NCBI RefSeq assembly: GCF_014196715.1
Contig: NZ_JACIEF010000002.1
Span: forward strand, 558,001 to 622,000
Direction: 5' to 3'
Source of the DNA: Pedobacter zeae
GTDB lineage: Bacteria > Bacteroidota > Bacteroidia > Sphingobacteriales > Sphingobacteriaceae
Length of the DNA stretch: 64,000 nt
The translations under genes and the position numbers were made by a program. Below, in pieces: positions 35,880 through 47,216 of this stretch. The notes under the pieces were generated by a model. It worked only from the letters and a program-made list of their open reading frames with translations. It was not told the DNA's origin and did no database searches. Numbering within the stretch: position 1 is the first letter of the stretch; every line of letters starts with the position of its first letter.

Positions 35880-36215
35880 ATGGAAAGTGCAATTAACAAA
35901 GTAGTATTGAGCGGATTTGCAGGAGCAGATGCAGAGATTAAAACTTTTGGAAATCAAAAATTAGCAAGAGTTAACCTGGCCATAAATGAAACCTACAGAA
36001 ATACTGCGGGTGAGGAAGTAAAAAAAGTACAATGGTTTAATTTAACTTTTTGGAATGCAAAAGCCGAAATTGCTGAGGCTCAGATTAAAAAGGGTACAGG
36101 TTTAACGGTAGAAGGCAGGCTACAGGCAAATCGGTATGATGACAAGGATGGGAAAAAACGTTACGGAATTGATATAGCCGTGAGCGACCTGATAATTAGG
36201 GGGAATGAAAAGTAA
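35880..36215 (+). CDS. ssb: Single-stranded DNA-binding protein
   Basis: The 111-residue protein is one OB fold (NKVVLSGFAGADAEIKTFGNQKLARVNLAIN ... VQWFNLTFWNAKAEIAEAQIKKGTGLTVEGRLQANRY). It lacks the long acidic C-terminal tail of the housekeeping SSB, ending IIRGNEK. It is therefore probably an accessory SSB that does not recruit the usual partner proteins. It is monocistronic. Confidence 0.92.
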   Translation: MESAINKVVLSGFAGADAEIKTFGNQKLARVNLAINETYRNTAGEEVKKVQWFNLTFWNAKAEIAEAQIKKGTGLTVEGRLQANRYDDKDGKKRYGIDIAVSDLIIRGNEK

Positions 36216-36235
36216 AATGCTTATTAAATGAAAGT

Positions 36236-36275
36236 AAACCACATCATATAGGTCTCAAATTATATGATGTGGTTT
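36236..36275. terminator. Bidirectional stem between ssb and the TonB receptor
   Basis: A perfect 15-bp inverted repeat AAACCACATCATATA / TATATGATGTGGTTT with a 10-nt loop between convergent genes. Confidence 0.8.
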
Positions 36276-36279
36276 AAAA

Positions 36280-38331
36280 TCATAATTTAACAGACAGGCC
36301 GGTGTAAAAATTGATTTTGGCAGCAGGATTAAAATACCTTCCGTTTGCCGCATTTAAATCGTTGCCTAAACTGTAGTTCGCATTAAGAAGGTTATTTACA
36401 CCAGCAAATAAATCTAAACGGGTTTTGCCTATCCATAAATTTCTGATCCCTAGTTTGCTTTCAACCAGATGATACCTTTTCGCGAAAATGGTATTGGCAT
36501 CGTTTAAAGGGATGGCCGAAGTGTAATTATGTTGTACAAAGAAATAGATGGCTTTAGGGAAATTTAACTCCAAACTGTTCACTAAAATACTTTCAGGAAC
36601 ACCCGTGAGTTTATTTCCACTATAGGTAGCCGGGCCGCTTACGAAATCGCTAAACCTGAAATGGCTATAGGTGTAATTGCTTCTCAGTTGTAATCCTGTT
36701 AAAAATGAACTGTTGTTTCTGACGATCCAAATGGCAGTTTCCAGTTCAATTCCCCGCTGTTTGGTTCCCCCCGCATTGATAAAATATTCGGCATCGTTTT
36801 GATTTAACCTCCTAACAATAGCCTCTTTCAAATGGTAACTGAATAGGTTTCCATGAACATAAAAACGGTTGTTTTTGGTTCTATAACGTAGGCCGGCTTC
36901 ATAATTCCAGCTTAATTCTGGCTGTAAGTTATTGTTAATGGTGTTGTCTGACGACCTTACCTCCGCAATGGTAGGTGGCGAATAACCTTTGCTGATTGAA
37001 GCCCTGGCCGAAAAACCGGAGGTAATCAGGTAAGATACCGCTGCCTTTGGCATAAACTGGGTATCGAATTTTCTTTGTTTCGAGGCAATAACAACAGGGA
37101 AATAACTTTCGTAGTTGTACCCGTAGAAATTTAAACTTGAAGCAAGTTCGATCAGAAATTTATTGCTAATATCGAAGTTTAGTCTTAAGTAGGCAAAATC
37201 CTGACCGGCTCTTAAGCGGTCTGAAGCCTGCATTGTGGTAGCTTCACCTCCATTGTTATTAAAGTTTTTGATCTGGCTTTTGGTTGTGGAATGCTCTAAC
37301 CCAATTTGGGCATTAAGTTTAAGGTTATTTTTTGTTTGGGCATATTCCAAAAATGTTCTTAATCCAAGTGTACTTTCATAGCGTTTTTCATAATTGGTAA
37401 TATAGGGGTTCTTAAAATCTGTATAAGTGGTAAATAAAGCAATAACATGTTTTAACCGCTGGCTGATCTGGTAGGAATTGGATATTCCCCCAAAAATGGT
37501 TTTATTATAAATGGCTGCCTGCTGCGAAATGGCACCAGGTAAGGTTGCTGTTGCCGGCCGTGCCAGTTTAGGGTCTTGATCTAATTGTGCAGCCGTTAAT
37601 CCGCCTGGCGTTTGGTAGCCTAAATCGCTATAAAAAATAAAAGCCTTTAAACTACCGGCGTTGTTATAATTCCACTGTTGCAGCGTTTGAAAATATTTTC
37701 TATCTATAGCACTGTTTTGTCGATATCCATCACTTTTCTGGTACCCTTCGCTCAAGCTGAAACCATACTTTTTATATTGCCGTTTAATTGATGCCGTTTG
37801 ATGAAATAGACCATAGGAACCTCCAATAGCTGAAATATCAATTTCATTTTGGTTTATGGCAGGCGTATTAATTAAAATAGCCCCACCTGTACTCGCACCA
37901 AAAATACTGGCTTCAGGTCCCTTATAAATTTCCATTGTACCAATGGCAGAAGCATCTAAAACATTCAGGTAAGTATTTCCACCTGCATCAGTTAAGGGGA
38001 AATCATCGATGTAAATTTTAATATTCCGAATGCCAAAAGGAGATCGGAGCAGACTGCCACGGAGCGATAAACGATAGCTGCCCGGCGAACGTTCTTCCAT
38101 ACGTACCCCGGTTACCGTATTTAATATGCTCACCAGTGAACTGCTGGGCTGGTTTTTTATTAAGCCACTATCTACCAGGTTTACCGCGGATACCGATCTG
38201 AGTAAATTTTGGGGATTGTAATAACCTTTTATCGTCACTTCTTCAAGTTTTTTGATCGAGTCGGGTTTCAGGGTCTGCGCTAAGCCTGTAAAAAAAAGTA
38301 AGGTAAACAGTAAGGTAAAGTTCGATTTCAA
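36280..38331 (-). CDS. TonB-dependent outer-membrane receptor
   Basis: The 683-residue protein has a signal peptide ending TGLAQT (about 19). The plug domain (~25-150) includes SVSAVNLVDSGLIKNQPSSSLVSILNTVTGVRMEERSPG and GASTGGAILINTPA. A 22-strand barrel follows, ending YFNPAAKINFYTGLSVKL. There is no SusC-type N-terminal extension, so a siderophore, cofactor or metal ligand is more likely than a glycan. A sugar dehydrogenase lipoprotein is encoded upstream on the same strand, 79 bp away, across a TTAGCCACA / TGTGGCTAA inverted repeat (38350-38403). Confidence 0.9.
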   Translation of the reverse strand: MKSNFTLLFTLLFFTGLAQTLKPDSIKKLEEVTIKGYYNPQNLLRSVSAVNLVDSGLIKNQPSSSLVSILNTVTGVRMEERSPGSYRLSLRGSLLRSPFGIRNIKIYIDDFPLTDAGGNTYLNVLDASAIGTMEIYKGPEASIFGASTGGAILINTPAINQNEIDISAIGGSYGLFHQTASIKRQYKKYGFSLSEGYQKSDGYRQNSAIDRKYFQTLQQWNYNNAGSLKAFIFYSDLGYQTPGGLTAAQLDQDPKLARPATATLPGAISQQAAIYNKTIFGGISNSYQISQRLKHVIALFTTYTDFKNPYITNYEKRYESTLGLRTFLEYAQTKNNLKLNAQIGLEHSTTKSQIKNFNNNGGEATTMQASDRLRAGQDFAYLRLNFDISNKFLIELASSLNFYGYNYESYFPVVIASKQRKFDTQFMPKAAVSYLITSGFSARASISKGYSPPTIAEVRSSDNTINNNLQPELSWNYEAGLRYRTKNNRFYVHGNLFSYHLKEAIVRRLNQNDAEYFINAGGTKQRGIELETAIWIVRNNSSFLTGLQLRSNYTYSHFRFSDFVSGPATYSGNKLTGVPESILVNSLELNFPKAIYFFVQHNYTSAIPLNDANTIFAKRYHLVESKLGIRNLWIGKTRLDLFAGVNNLLNANYSLGNDLNAANGRYFNPAAKINFYTGLSVKL

Positions 38332-38410
38332 AGTGGAAAGGGTTAGTATTTAGCCACAAACTGGCGAATAAATTTAGTGTATATTCTACTAATCTGTGGC
38401 TAATTATAAA

Positions 38411-39730
38411 TTATTTTGCAGCTACTTTCCAGATTACGCCGCTAACATCATCAGCAACCAATAAAGCGCCATCTGGTGTAAGGGTAACTCCAACCGGACG
38501 ACCATAAACTTCTGCCTTATCCTGGTCGGCGATAAAACCAGTTAAAAAATCCTCAGGTTTTCCATTTGGTTTGCCATCTTTAAAAGGTACGAAAGCTACT
38601 TTATAGCCGGAAATTGCTGATCGGTTCCATGAGCCGTGCTGGCCAATAAATGCACCTCCCTGGTATTTTTCCGGAAACTTGTTCCCTTTATAAAAAGCTA
38701 ATCCCAGTGATGCGGTATGTGCACCAACTGCAACATCCGGAACAATCGCTTTTTTAACCATTTCAGGGTTTTGGCCTTTTAAGCGAGGGTCTTCATTTTG
38801 GCCGTAATAGGAGTACGGCCAACCATAAAAAGCACCTTGTTTAACGCTGGTGATATAGTCTGGAACCAGGTCGTCACCAAGGCCATCGCGCTCGTTAACA
38901 GCTGTCCAAAGCATATTGGTTGATGGTGCCCAATCTATCCCAACGGGATTTCGTAAACCACTGGCATAAATTTTTTCGCCACTTCCGTCAGGGTTCACTT
39001 CCAATATACAGGCTCTTCTTACTTCATGCTCCATTCCATTTTCACCTACATTACTGCCCGATCCAACAGTTATATAAATTTTGCTTTTATCGGCATTGGC
39101 AATCAGGTTTCTTGTCCAGTGATTGTTATAACCACCAGCCGGAAGGCTCAAGATCTTTTTACCGGCTGCGGTTATTTGGGTATCGCCTGTTTGATAAGGG
39201 TATTGCCAGAGGCCATCGGTATTGGCTACATAAAATGAATTGCCGATAACCAGCATTCCGAATGGTTGGTTCAAGCCACTTAAAAAGGTGGTCACCGTTT
39301 CGGGTTTACCATCTTTATTCTCATCACGGTACAGGAGAATGGTATTGGCACTTTTCCCGGGTACCTCTGATTTTGCCTTACCTGTTACTTTGTTGGCAAT
39401 TGCTTCTACCGCACTTCTTTCTGAGTTGGAAAGTGCTACCAGTACATCGCCATTGGGTGTAATGTAGGTATTACGCGGACTTTTAATATTGGACGCAAAT
39501 CTGGTTACCACAAAGCCTTCAGGTGCAATAGGTGTTTTTCCATCCGGCCAGCCGATTACTTTGCTGAATTTATTTTTAGCAGCATTGGTATCCGGGGCAG
39601 GTAATTCTACTGCTCCGGTTTTAGTTGTTAAGGTCGTATCTTTTCCCTGCTTTTGTGATGTAGAATTGGATTGGCATCCCAAAAGGACTGCAATAGAAAG
39701 CACTGAGGTATAAAAAATCTTGTTCTTCAT
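38411..39730 (-). CDS. PQQ-dependent sugar dehydrogenase-like lipoprotein
   Basis: The protein has 439 residues from ATG 39730, giving a lipobox AVLLGC at about residue 17; the start at 39775 adds an unrelated stretch. The rest is a six-blade propeller of the glucose/sorbosone dehydrogenase family (GFVVTRFASNIKSPRNTYITPNGDVLVALS; GLRNPVGIDWAPSTNMLWTAVNERDGLGDDLVPDY; GQHGSWNRS). PQQ use is inferred from the family. It is likely periplasmic or surface-exposed and transcribed with the TonB receptor. Confidence 0.88.
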   Translation of the reverse strand: MKNKIFYTSVLSIAVLLGCQSNSTSQKQGKDTTLTTKTGAVELPAPDTNAAKNKFSKVIGWPDGKTPIAPEGFVVTRFASNIKSPRNTYITPNGDVLVALSNSERSAVEAIANKVTGKAKSEVPGKSANTILLYRDENKDGKPETVTTFLSGLNQPFGMLVIGNSFYVANTDGLWQYPYQTGDTQITAAGKKILSLPAGGYNNHWTRNLIANADKSKIYITVGSGSNVGENGMEHEVRRACILEVNPDGSGEKIYASGLRNPVGIDWAPSTNMLWTAVNERDGLGDDLVPDYITSVKQGAFYGWPYSYYGQNEDPRLKGQNPEMVKKAIVPDVAVGAHTASLGLAFYKGNKFPEKYQGGAFIGQHGSWNRSAISGYKVAFVPFKDGKPNGKPEDFLTGFIADQDKAEVYGRPVGVTLTPDGALLVADDVSGVIWKVAAK

Positions 39731-39775
39731 GTTAACCGGTTTTTGATAAAGAATTTGTCTCAAAAAATATAACAT

Positions 39776-40125
39776 CGAAAACAGGGAGATGTTTTAGTGT
39801 GTGTATAATTATACCAAGGCCAAAATAATAAAGGAAAGTACCCTGGAGTACCTTCCCTTGAGAGCGCATATCGTTTTTCCTGCTCCCATTTTGGTTAACA
39901 GGAAAGCATCTTATTCTTCTAAAATTAGTTATGGATTGTTAATGAAGCCCGACCATTGAAAGATGATGCTTTTAAGATCGGTATGGTGTAGTAGAAGATT
40001 TTGAGCGTACATTTACAGTTGCTGATTTTGAAACGGTTAACGAAACTAAATTACAACATTACACCTAATTTTTTAGTTAAATTTTGTTAAATCATTTTTA
40101 ACGCAACCTGATTTTTTCCTGGCAT
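39776..40125. other. Intergenic region, 350 bp
   Basis: Contains a perfect 12-bp palindrome GTATAATTATAC at 39803-39814, 73 bp upstream of the dehydrogenase start. A weak hairpin near 39832-39857 (GGAAAGTAC / GTACCTTCC) is also present. No gene was recognised. Confidence 0.55.
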
Positions 40126-40698
40126 TTATTTAACCAGGTTTTCCTGTAATTTCTTTTCGATATCATTAGCGTTTAATATCAGTGCAGAAAATTGCGGATC
40201 TGATTTTACCAGGAGAAATTTTCCGTTAGGGAGAATAATTGCCGAGGTTCCGCAAGAAGTTACCTCTTTAAATAATAATTTTTTAAGAAAACCCGGATCT
40301 GTTTCTATTTCTAACCCCTTTGATTTAATCGGACTGAAACTTTTTCCTTCTTCCCGGTATTGGTAAATGGCAACTTTTGGCCTGGCTTCTGCTTTTTCAA
40401 GAATATTTTTTTGAAAGGTCCATCTTACATTATTCAAAAATTCTGCATTCTGGTAGCTAAGGTCTTTCCAGCAATCGTCTTTATTGAAATCGTATTTAAT
40501 AATGATGGTATCTTTTAAAGCAAGCCTTTCATTTTGTTTTAAGAAAAGGTGTAGCGAATCGATCTGTTTACCGGTTAAGGTACCGGCCTCATAACGCTTG
40601 TTTTCGTCAACATACAGTTTAGGAGAACAGGCATATATAACGATGGAAAGGAAGAGAATGGAACTTATTAGGAGGTTGATTTTAGGACTGCGTTTCAT
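40126..40698 (-). CDS. Lipoprotein of unknown function
   Basis: The protein has 190 residues from ATG 40698, which places the lipoprotein signal LSIVIYAC at about residues 16-23. The mature sequence has a mixed alpha/beta look with a conserved-looking SCGTSAIILPNGKFLLVKSDP near 140-160. I do not recognise a family. A 14-bp perfect inverted repeat lies just upstream. Confidence 0.65.
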   Translation of the reverse strand: MKRSPKINLLISSILFLSIVIYACSPKLYVDENKRYEAGTLTGKQIDSLHLFLKQNERLALKDTIIIKYDFNKDDCWKDLSYQNAEFLNNVRWTFQKNILEKAEARPKVAIYQYREEGKSFSPIKSKGLEIETDPGFLKKLLFKEVTSCGTSAIILPNGKFLLVKSDPQFSALILNANDIEKKLQENLVK

Positions 40699-40718
40699 TT
40701 GTGTGAGCATTAATATCG

Positions 40719-40758
40719 GATTTTCCTGATCAGTTGTATATTTGTGATCAGGAAAATC
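40719..40758. repeat. Perfect 14-bp inverted repeat with promoter-like loop
   Basis: GATTTTCCTGATCA (40719-40732) and TGATCAGGAAAATC (40745-40758) enclose a 12-nt loop that contains TATATTTG (40737-40744), a -7 element on the plus strand. No T tract follows on either side. Confidence 0.75.
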
Positions 40759-40858
40759 TGTTGAGGTAAATTTATAACAAAAATTCGTTCGACAATATTT
40801 TTCAGTATAATAATCGTTGCAAGTTGCTTATTCATGACGATCAACTGCGGGATTATTC

Positions 40859-42211
40859 TCAACCTTTCAAAACCTTCGCTTTTTCTGCGTCGAATTCTTC
40901 CTGCGATAAAATCCCGGCATCTAATAACTCTTTTAAGTCTAACAATGCCTGCTTTTTTGTAGCCATATCGTTTTTTGAAGCTTCTGCGGCGTTTTCCTTG
41001 GGTATGGCGCTTGTCATTTGTGTATTCAAATTAACCGCAGGCCCATATTTCAACAGGAGTTCGGTAATTTCATTAAAGCCCTTAATATTCGAATAATCAA
41101 TTGCCTTTTGTTCTTTGACGTTCACGATCGAGGGATCGGCAGATTTTTCGAGTAAAAATTTAACCGCATCTTTTTTACCATTTGCCGCAGAATAGTGTAA
41201 AGCAGTGTTCCCGCTTTCATCCTGGATATTAACTTTAGCACCTTTTTCCAACAATAACTTTAACATGCTTAAATGACCGCTTTTGGCTGCTACGTGCAGC
41301 ATACTTTCGCCGCCATAGCTATAATGGTTATCAAAAGAGAAACTGGCAGATAGGGAAATGTTGTTGGCTGTTTCTACCCATTCGAGGTACGAATACATCG
41401 AATCGTCATTACCAGAAAGTGGTTTGGCATAATTTACATCCACGCCATGGTTTAAAAATAAATCGACAATTTCTTTTTGGTTATTGGCGCAGGCATACCA
41501 TATTGGCGACAGGCCGTTTTTTGAAGATACAAATACATCAGCCCCTTTTTCTACCAATATTTTAGTGAGCATGCGGTTGCCATCATAACAGGCAAGCAAC
41601 AATGCAGATTCTCCACTATGGTTAACCTGGTTGATGTTGGCACCTTTATCAATAAGCAGCTCAACCATTGGCGTATTTTTAGATTTAACCGCAAAAATTA
41701 AAGGCGAATCGCCATGTTTATTTGTGGTACTGATATTGGCACCAAATTCTAATAATTTCAGGACCACCTCCTTGTTTCTCCAGGCCGATGCGATAAGAAG
41801 GGGTGTTTCTGCTTCATTATTTTCGCTGTTAACATCAAGTCCGCCATCAAGCAGCTTTTCCAGTATTTCAACCTGTCCGTTTTGTGCAGTTAAATGCAAC
41901 AGACTGTTTCCTTTCAGGTCCTTAATGTCTATCCTGGCACCTTTATCCAACAGGTAAAGGGCAGTTTGTTTTTGTTTTTGCAGGCAGGCGAAATAAAAGG
42001 GTGTTTCGCCATTGTGGTCCTCATAATCCAGATCTGCACCCCGATCGATTAAAATTTTTACAAGATCCAGGTACCCGTGATGCGCAGCATAATGCAAAGC
42101 GGTTCTGCCTTTCTCGTCGGTATAACCTACTTCTACTTCATTATTGGCCAATAAAAGTTCGGCTATTTTGCGCTTGCCGCTTTCGCATGCAACTATAAAT
42201 GACATTGACAT
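40859..42211 (-). CDS. Ankyrin-repeat protein with C-terminal SHOCT domain
   Basis: The 450-residue protein starts straight into ankyrin repeats (DEKGRTALHYAAHHGYLDLVKILIDRGADLDYE) and has about ten 33-residue units up to ~370. A linker follows. The last 28 residues (LLDLKELLDAGILSQEEFDAEKAKVLKG) are a clear SHOCT domain, an oligomerisation motif. No signal peptide is seen. It follows the other ankyrin gene by 3 bp, so they are one operon. Ankyrin arrays mediate protein-protein contact; the partner is unknown. Confidence 0.9.
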   Translation of the reverse strand: MSMSFIVACESGKRKIAELLLANNEVEVGYTDEKGRTALHYAAHHGYLDLVKILIDRGADLDYEDHNGETPFYFACLQKQKQTALYLLDKGARIDIKDLKGNSLLHLTAQNGQVEILEKLLDGGLDVNSENNEAETPLLIASAWRNKEVVLKLLEFGANISTTNKHGDSPLIFAVKSKNTPMVELLIDKGANINQVNHSGESALLLACYDGNRMLTKILVEKGADVFVSSKNGLSPIWYACANNQKEIVDLFLNHGVDVNYAKPLSGNDDSMYSYLEWVETANNISLSASFSFDNHYSYGGESMLHVAAKSGHLSMLKLLLEKGAKVNIQDESGNTALHYSAANGKKDAVKFLLEKSADPSIVNVKEQKAIDYSNIKGFNEITELLLKYGPAVNLNTQMTSAIPKENAAEASKNDMATKKQALLDLKELLDAGILSQEEFDAEKAKVLKG

Positions 42212-42214
42212 ATT

Positions 42215-43417
42215 TTAAGATTGTTTCATTAGCAGTTCAACAGTTTTTATTTTCAGGTTATCATCTGAGGCCAGCATTAAGGCTGTTTGGTCTTTATCGT
42301 TGCTTATTGTAATATCGGCTCCATTTTCGATCAGGAGCTTTACCTTGCGGTAGGTTTCCTTGGCTTTTTCAGGTTCGTAATTTACATTATAGGCGCAAAC
42401 TTTGTGCAACAGGGTATTCCCCCCGTTATCGGTTCTGTTGATATCTACCAGTTGGCTTTCCAATACTGCCTCTAAAATATTGGCCTGTTTTTCAACGATC
42501 ACATCCAAAGGGGTTTTATCTGCACTGTACCAGGTACTGGGTTGGTATAAATCTGCACCATCGTTAAGCAGTTTTTTAAGAAAATTGATGCTGTTTTCAG
42601 TGTTGGGCATCATGCGCACGTATTCGAATAACAGTGTTACCCCTTTTTTATTTAACTGATTAAGCTCAGATGAGGCAGAATTGCGCAACATACTATAAAT
42701 GGTTTCATTTTGCGAATGTGCTACAGCATAAAAGAAGGCCGAATTACCTTCCCGGTCGACCTGGTTAGGATCTGCTCCATTTTCAAGCAGGTGTGTAATT
42801 AAGTTTTTCTTATTCAGCTTTACGGCAGCAATTAAAGGTGTTTCCTGTATAATGTTGCCTTCGTTTATGTCGGTACCTTCGCTAATCAGGATATCGATAT
42901 ACTCCTTAAGCAGATCTGTAGTTTGCTCATCATTGAGGTTATACCGGCGGAAACTGCTTTTTACCAACTGGTGGAGGTAATTTTCTTCTGCATTATTTTT
43001 GAATGTTGTAGAACATCCGGCATCGATACAGGCCTTGATAACCTCGGCGTTTACACCATTCTCGAACAGATAACCCAATAAGGTTTTGGTATTTACCTCA
43101 TCATTGAGGTTATCGAAATGGGTAATAAAGTCTTTAAAAAAAGCAATATCTTCTCTATCATTGCCGAGGTTGCGTACAACGCTTTGGAAAATGCTTTTAT
43201 CAAAATTATCAAATTCATAAATATCGGTTTCGATGGTTTTATCCTTTACCATCATGTTCAGGATTTCGTACTGTTTTTCGCGGATGAGGTTATCTAAAAT
43301 GGATGATCTTTGATAATCATGCAAGTTTTTGGAGAGTTTTTCGCCCTTTTGCATCAAGCTTTTTGCTTCGTCGAATTTACGGGCATTTAACTGTTGATCT
43401 AAGGTAGTTTCGGTCAT
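42215..43417 (-). CDS. Ankyrin-repeat protein
   Basis: The protein has 400 residues from ATG 43417 (MTETTLDQQLNARKFDEAKSLM); the start at 43474 is less likely. The first ~150 residues are helical and only loosely ankyrin-like. Clear repeats start near ~190 (ETPLIAAVKLNKKNLITHLLENGADPNQ) and continue to the end (ENGADITISNDKDQTALMLAS). It lacks the SHOCT tail of its downstream partner. It is divergent from icd across a 576-bp gap containing repeats. Confidence 0.88.
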   Translation of the reverse strand: MTETTLDQQLNARKFDEAKSLMQKGEKLSKNLHDYQRSSILDNLIREKQYEILNMMVKDKTIETDIYEFDNFDKSIFQSVVRNLGNDREDIAFFKDFITHFDNLNDEVNTKTLLGYLFENGVNAEVIKACIDAGCSTTFKNNAEENYLHQLVKSSFRRYNLNDEQTTDLLKEYIDILISEGTDINEGNIIQETPLIAAVKLNKKNLITHLLENGADPNQVDREGNSAFFYAVAHSQNETIYSMLRNSASSELNQLNKKGVTLLFEYVRMMPNTENSINFLKKLLNDGADLYQPSTWYSADKTPLDVIVEKQANILEAVLESQLVDINRTDNGGNTLLHKVCAYNVNYEPEKAKETYRKVKLLIENGADITISNDKDQTALMLASDDNLKIKTVELLMKQS

Positions 43418-43474
43418 TTCAATTAAAATATTTAAAGTAGATATATGCTTTTCCCGCAACAAAAGTTTAGCCAA

Positions 43475-46213
<2,739 letters not shown>

Positions 46214-46273
46214 GCTGAGTGGTTAACTTTAATATGCCCCTGGCAAGGAAAGTTGACAACTCTTGAAATATTT

Positions 46274-46306
46274 AGCGTCCTGATGTAAAAATCAGGACGC
46301 TTTTTT
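46274..46306 (+). terminator. Intrinsic terminator after icd
   Basis: An 11-bp stem AGCGTCCTGAT / ATCAGGACGCT, 6-nt loop and a T tract. Confidence 0.9.
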
Positions 46307-46736
46307 ATGACGTGGGGTTTTCATGGTTTTAGTGGTATTAAAATTTAAATCTTTGTATTAGGAAAGCAGATGCAGAAGCTTTTGGGTTCCAACAGTCCCG
46401 CTCCCGATGAAGGATCGGCAGCATCCCGCTTGATCGGGTTTAGGTGGATTGGCCCGTACTATTTTTAATGCCTAAGGCTTATGTCCTCAACCGACCGAAA
46501 TGAAGATCGTACAATATCCTGTTTAACCGATTGTTTTAAATCTGCATTTTGCCGCGTGAGGGATAGAAACGGATAGCCCACAGCCATGAGGTACGAGTGG
46601 AGAGGACTAGTAGTGGATAGCCCGACCCTGCGCAGCTTGGGGCACGCCCAAATAGCAACAGAATTCTTTGGCTATAGAAAACCTTATTTATAGTGCTTTG
46701 TTATAATATTATAAATTATTATAGGAGACCAATACC
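46307..46736. other. Intergenic region, 430 bp, with repeat remnants
   Basis: Contains units also seen elsewhere: a CCCGCTTGATCGGG hairpin (46426-46439), an ACCGAAATGAAGATCG segment (46494-46509) of REP-like type, and a GATAGCCC doublet at 46573-46580 and 46616-46623. A perfect 14-bp palindrome TTATAATATTATAA (46701-46714) lies just before the next gene. No ORF was recognised. Confidence 0.5.
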
Positions 46737-47141
46737 ATGGCAATTAACGAAAATAAAGGATCGCAGGATAAAATACATAGCACCACAGAAAACAGCGAAA
46801 TCAATAAGGAAAATTTATCGTATGATGAAAATAAGGAGAGTTACGAGCTCGATGTAAGGGGAACAGACAGTGAATATGACCATCCGATGGGTTATGAAAC
46901 TGTAGCGGCAGGTGCAAGAGATGATGATTCTACCTATGATGAAGCCAACCCCTATGTTGGCGACGAATATGCCCGCAATGAGGAAATTGCTGAAGATAAC
47001 TTGGAGGAGCTGGGGATGCATGTAGACAATGGAGAAAGTGTATTGCTTAATCCCGAAGATGAAATTCTTTCACGTACAGAAGAAGATAATCGTGATGATT
47101 TAGATGAGGAAGGTTATCCGATTAACGATATGGAACATTAG
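46737..47141 (+). CDS. Acidic hydrophilic protein of unknown function
   Basis: The 134-residue protein is very rich in Asp, Glu, Asn and Tyr and has no hydrophobic segment. Repeated short acidic patches (YDEANPYVGDEYARNEEIAEDN; DEILSRTEEDNRDDLDEEGYP) suggest an intrinsically disordered protein. Its start is preceded by a Shine-Dalgarno-like aggaga. It resembles small stress-associated proteins of the phylum in composition only; no family is assigned. Confidence 0.7.
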   Translation: MAINENKGSQDKIHSTTENSEINKENLSYDENKESYELDVRGTDSEYDHPMGYETVAAGARDDDSTYDEANPYVGDEYARNEEIAEDNLEELGMHVDNGESVLLNPEDEILSRTEEDNRDDLDEEGYPINDMEH

Positions 47142-47216
47142 TTAACAGTATTCAGTTGGTAGTTTGGTTCCCGGTGGTTTAAAAGCGGCAACTAAAAACT
47201 TCCAACTGAAAACTAG

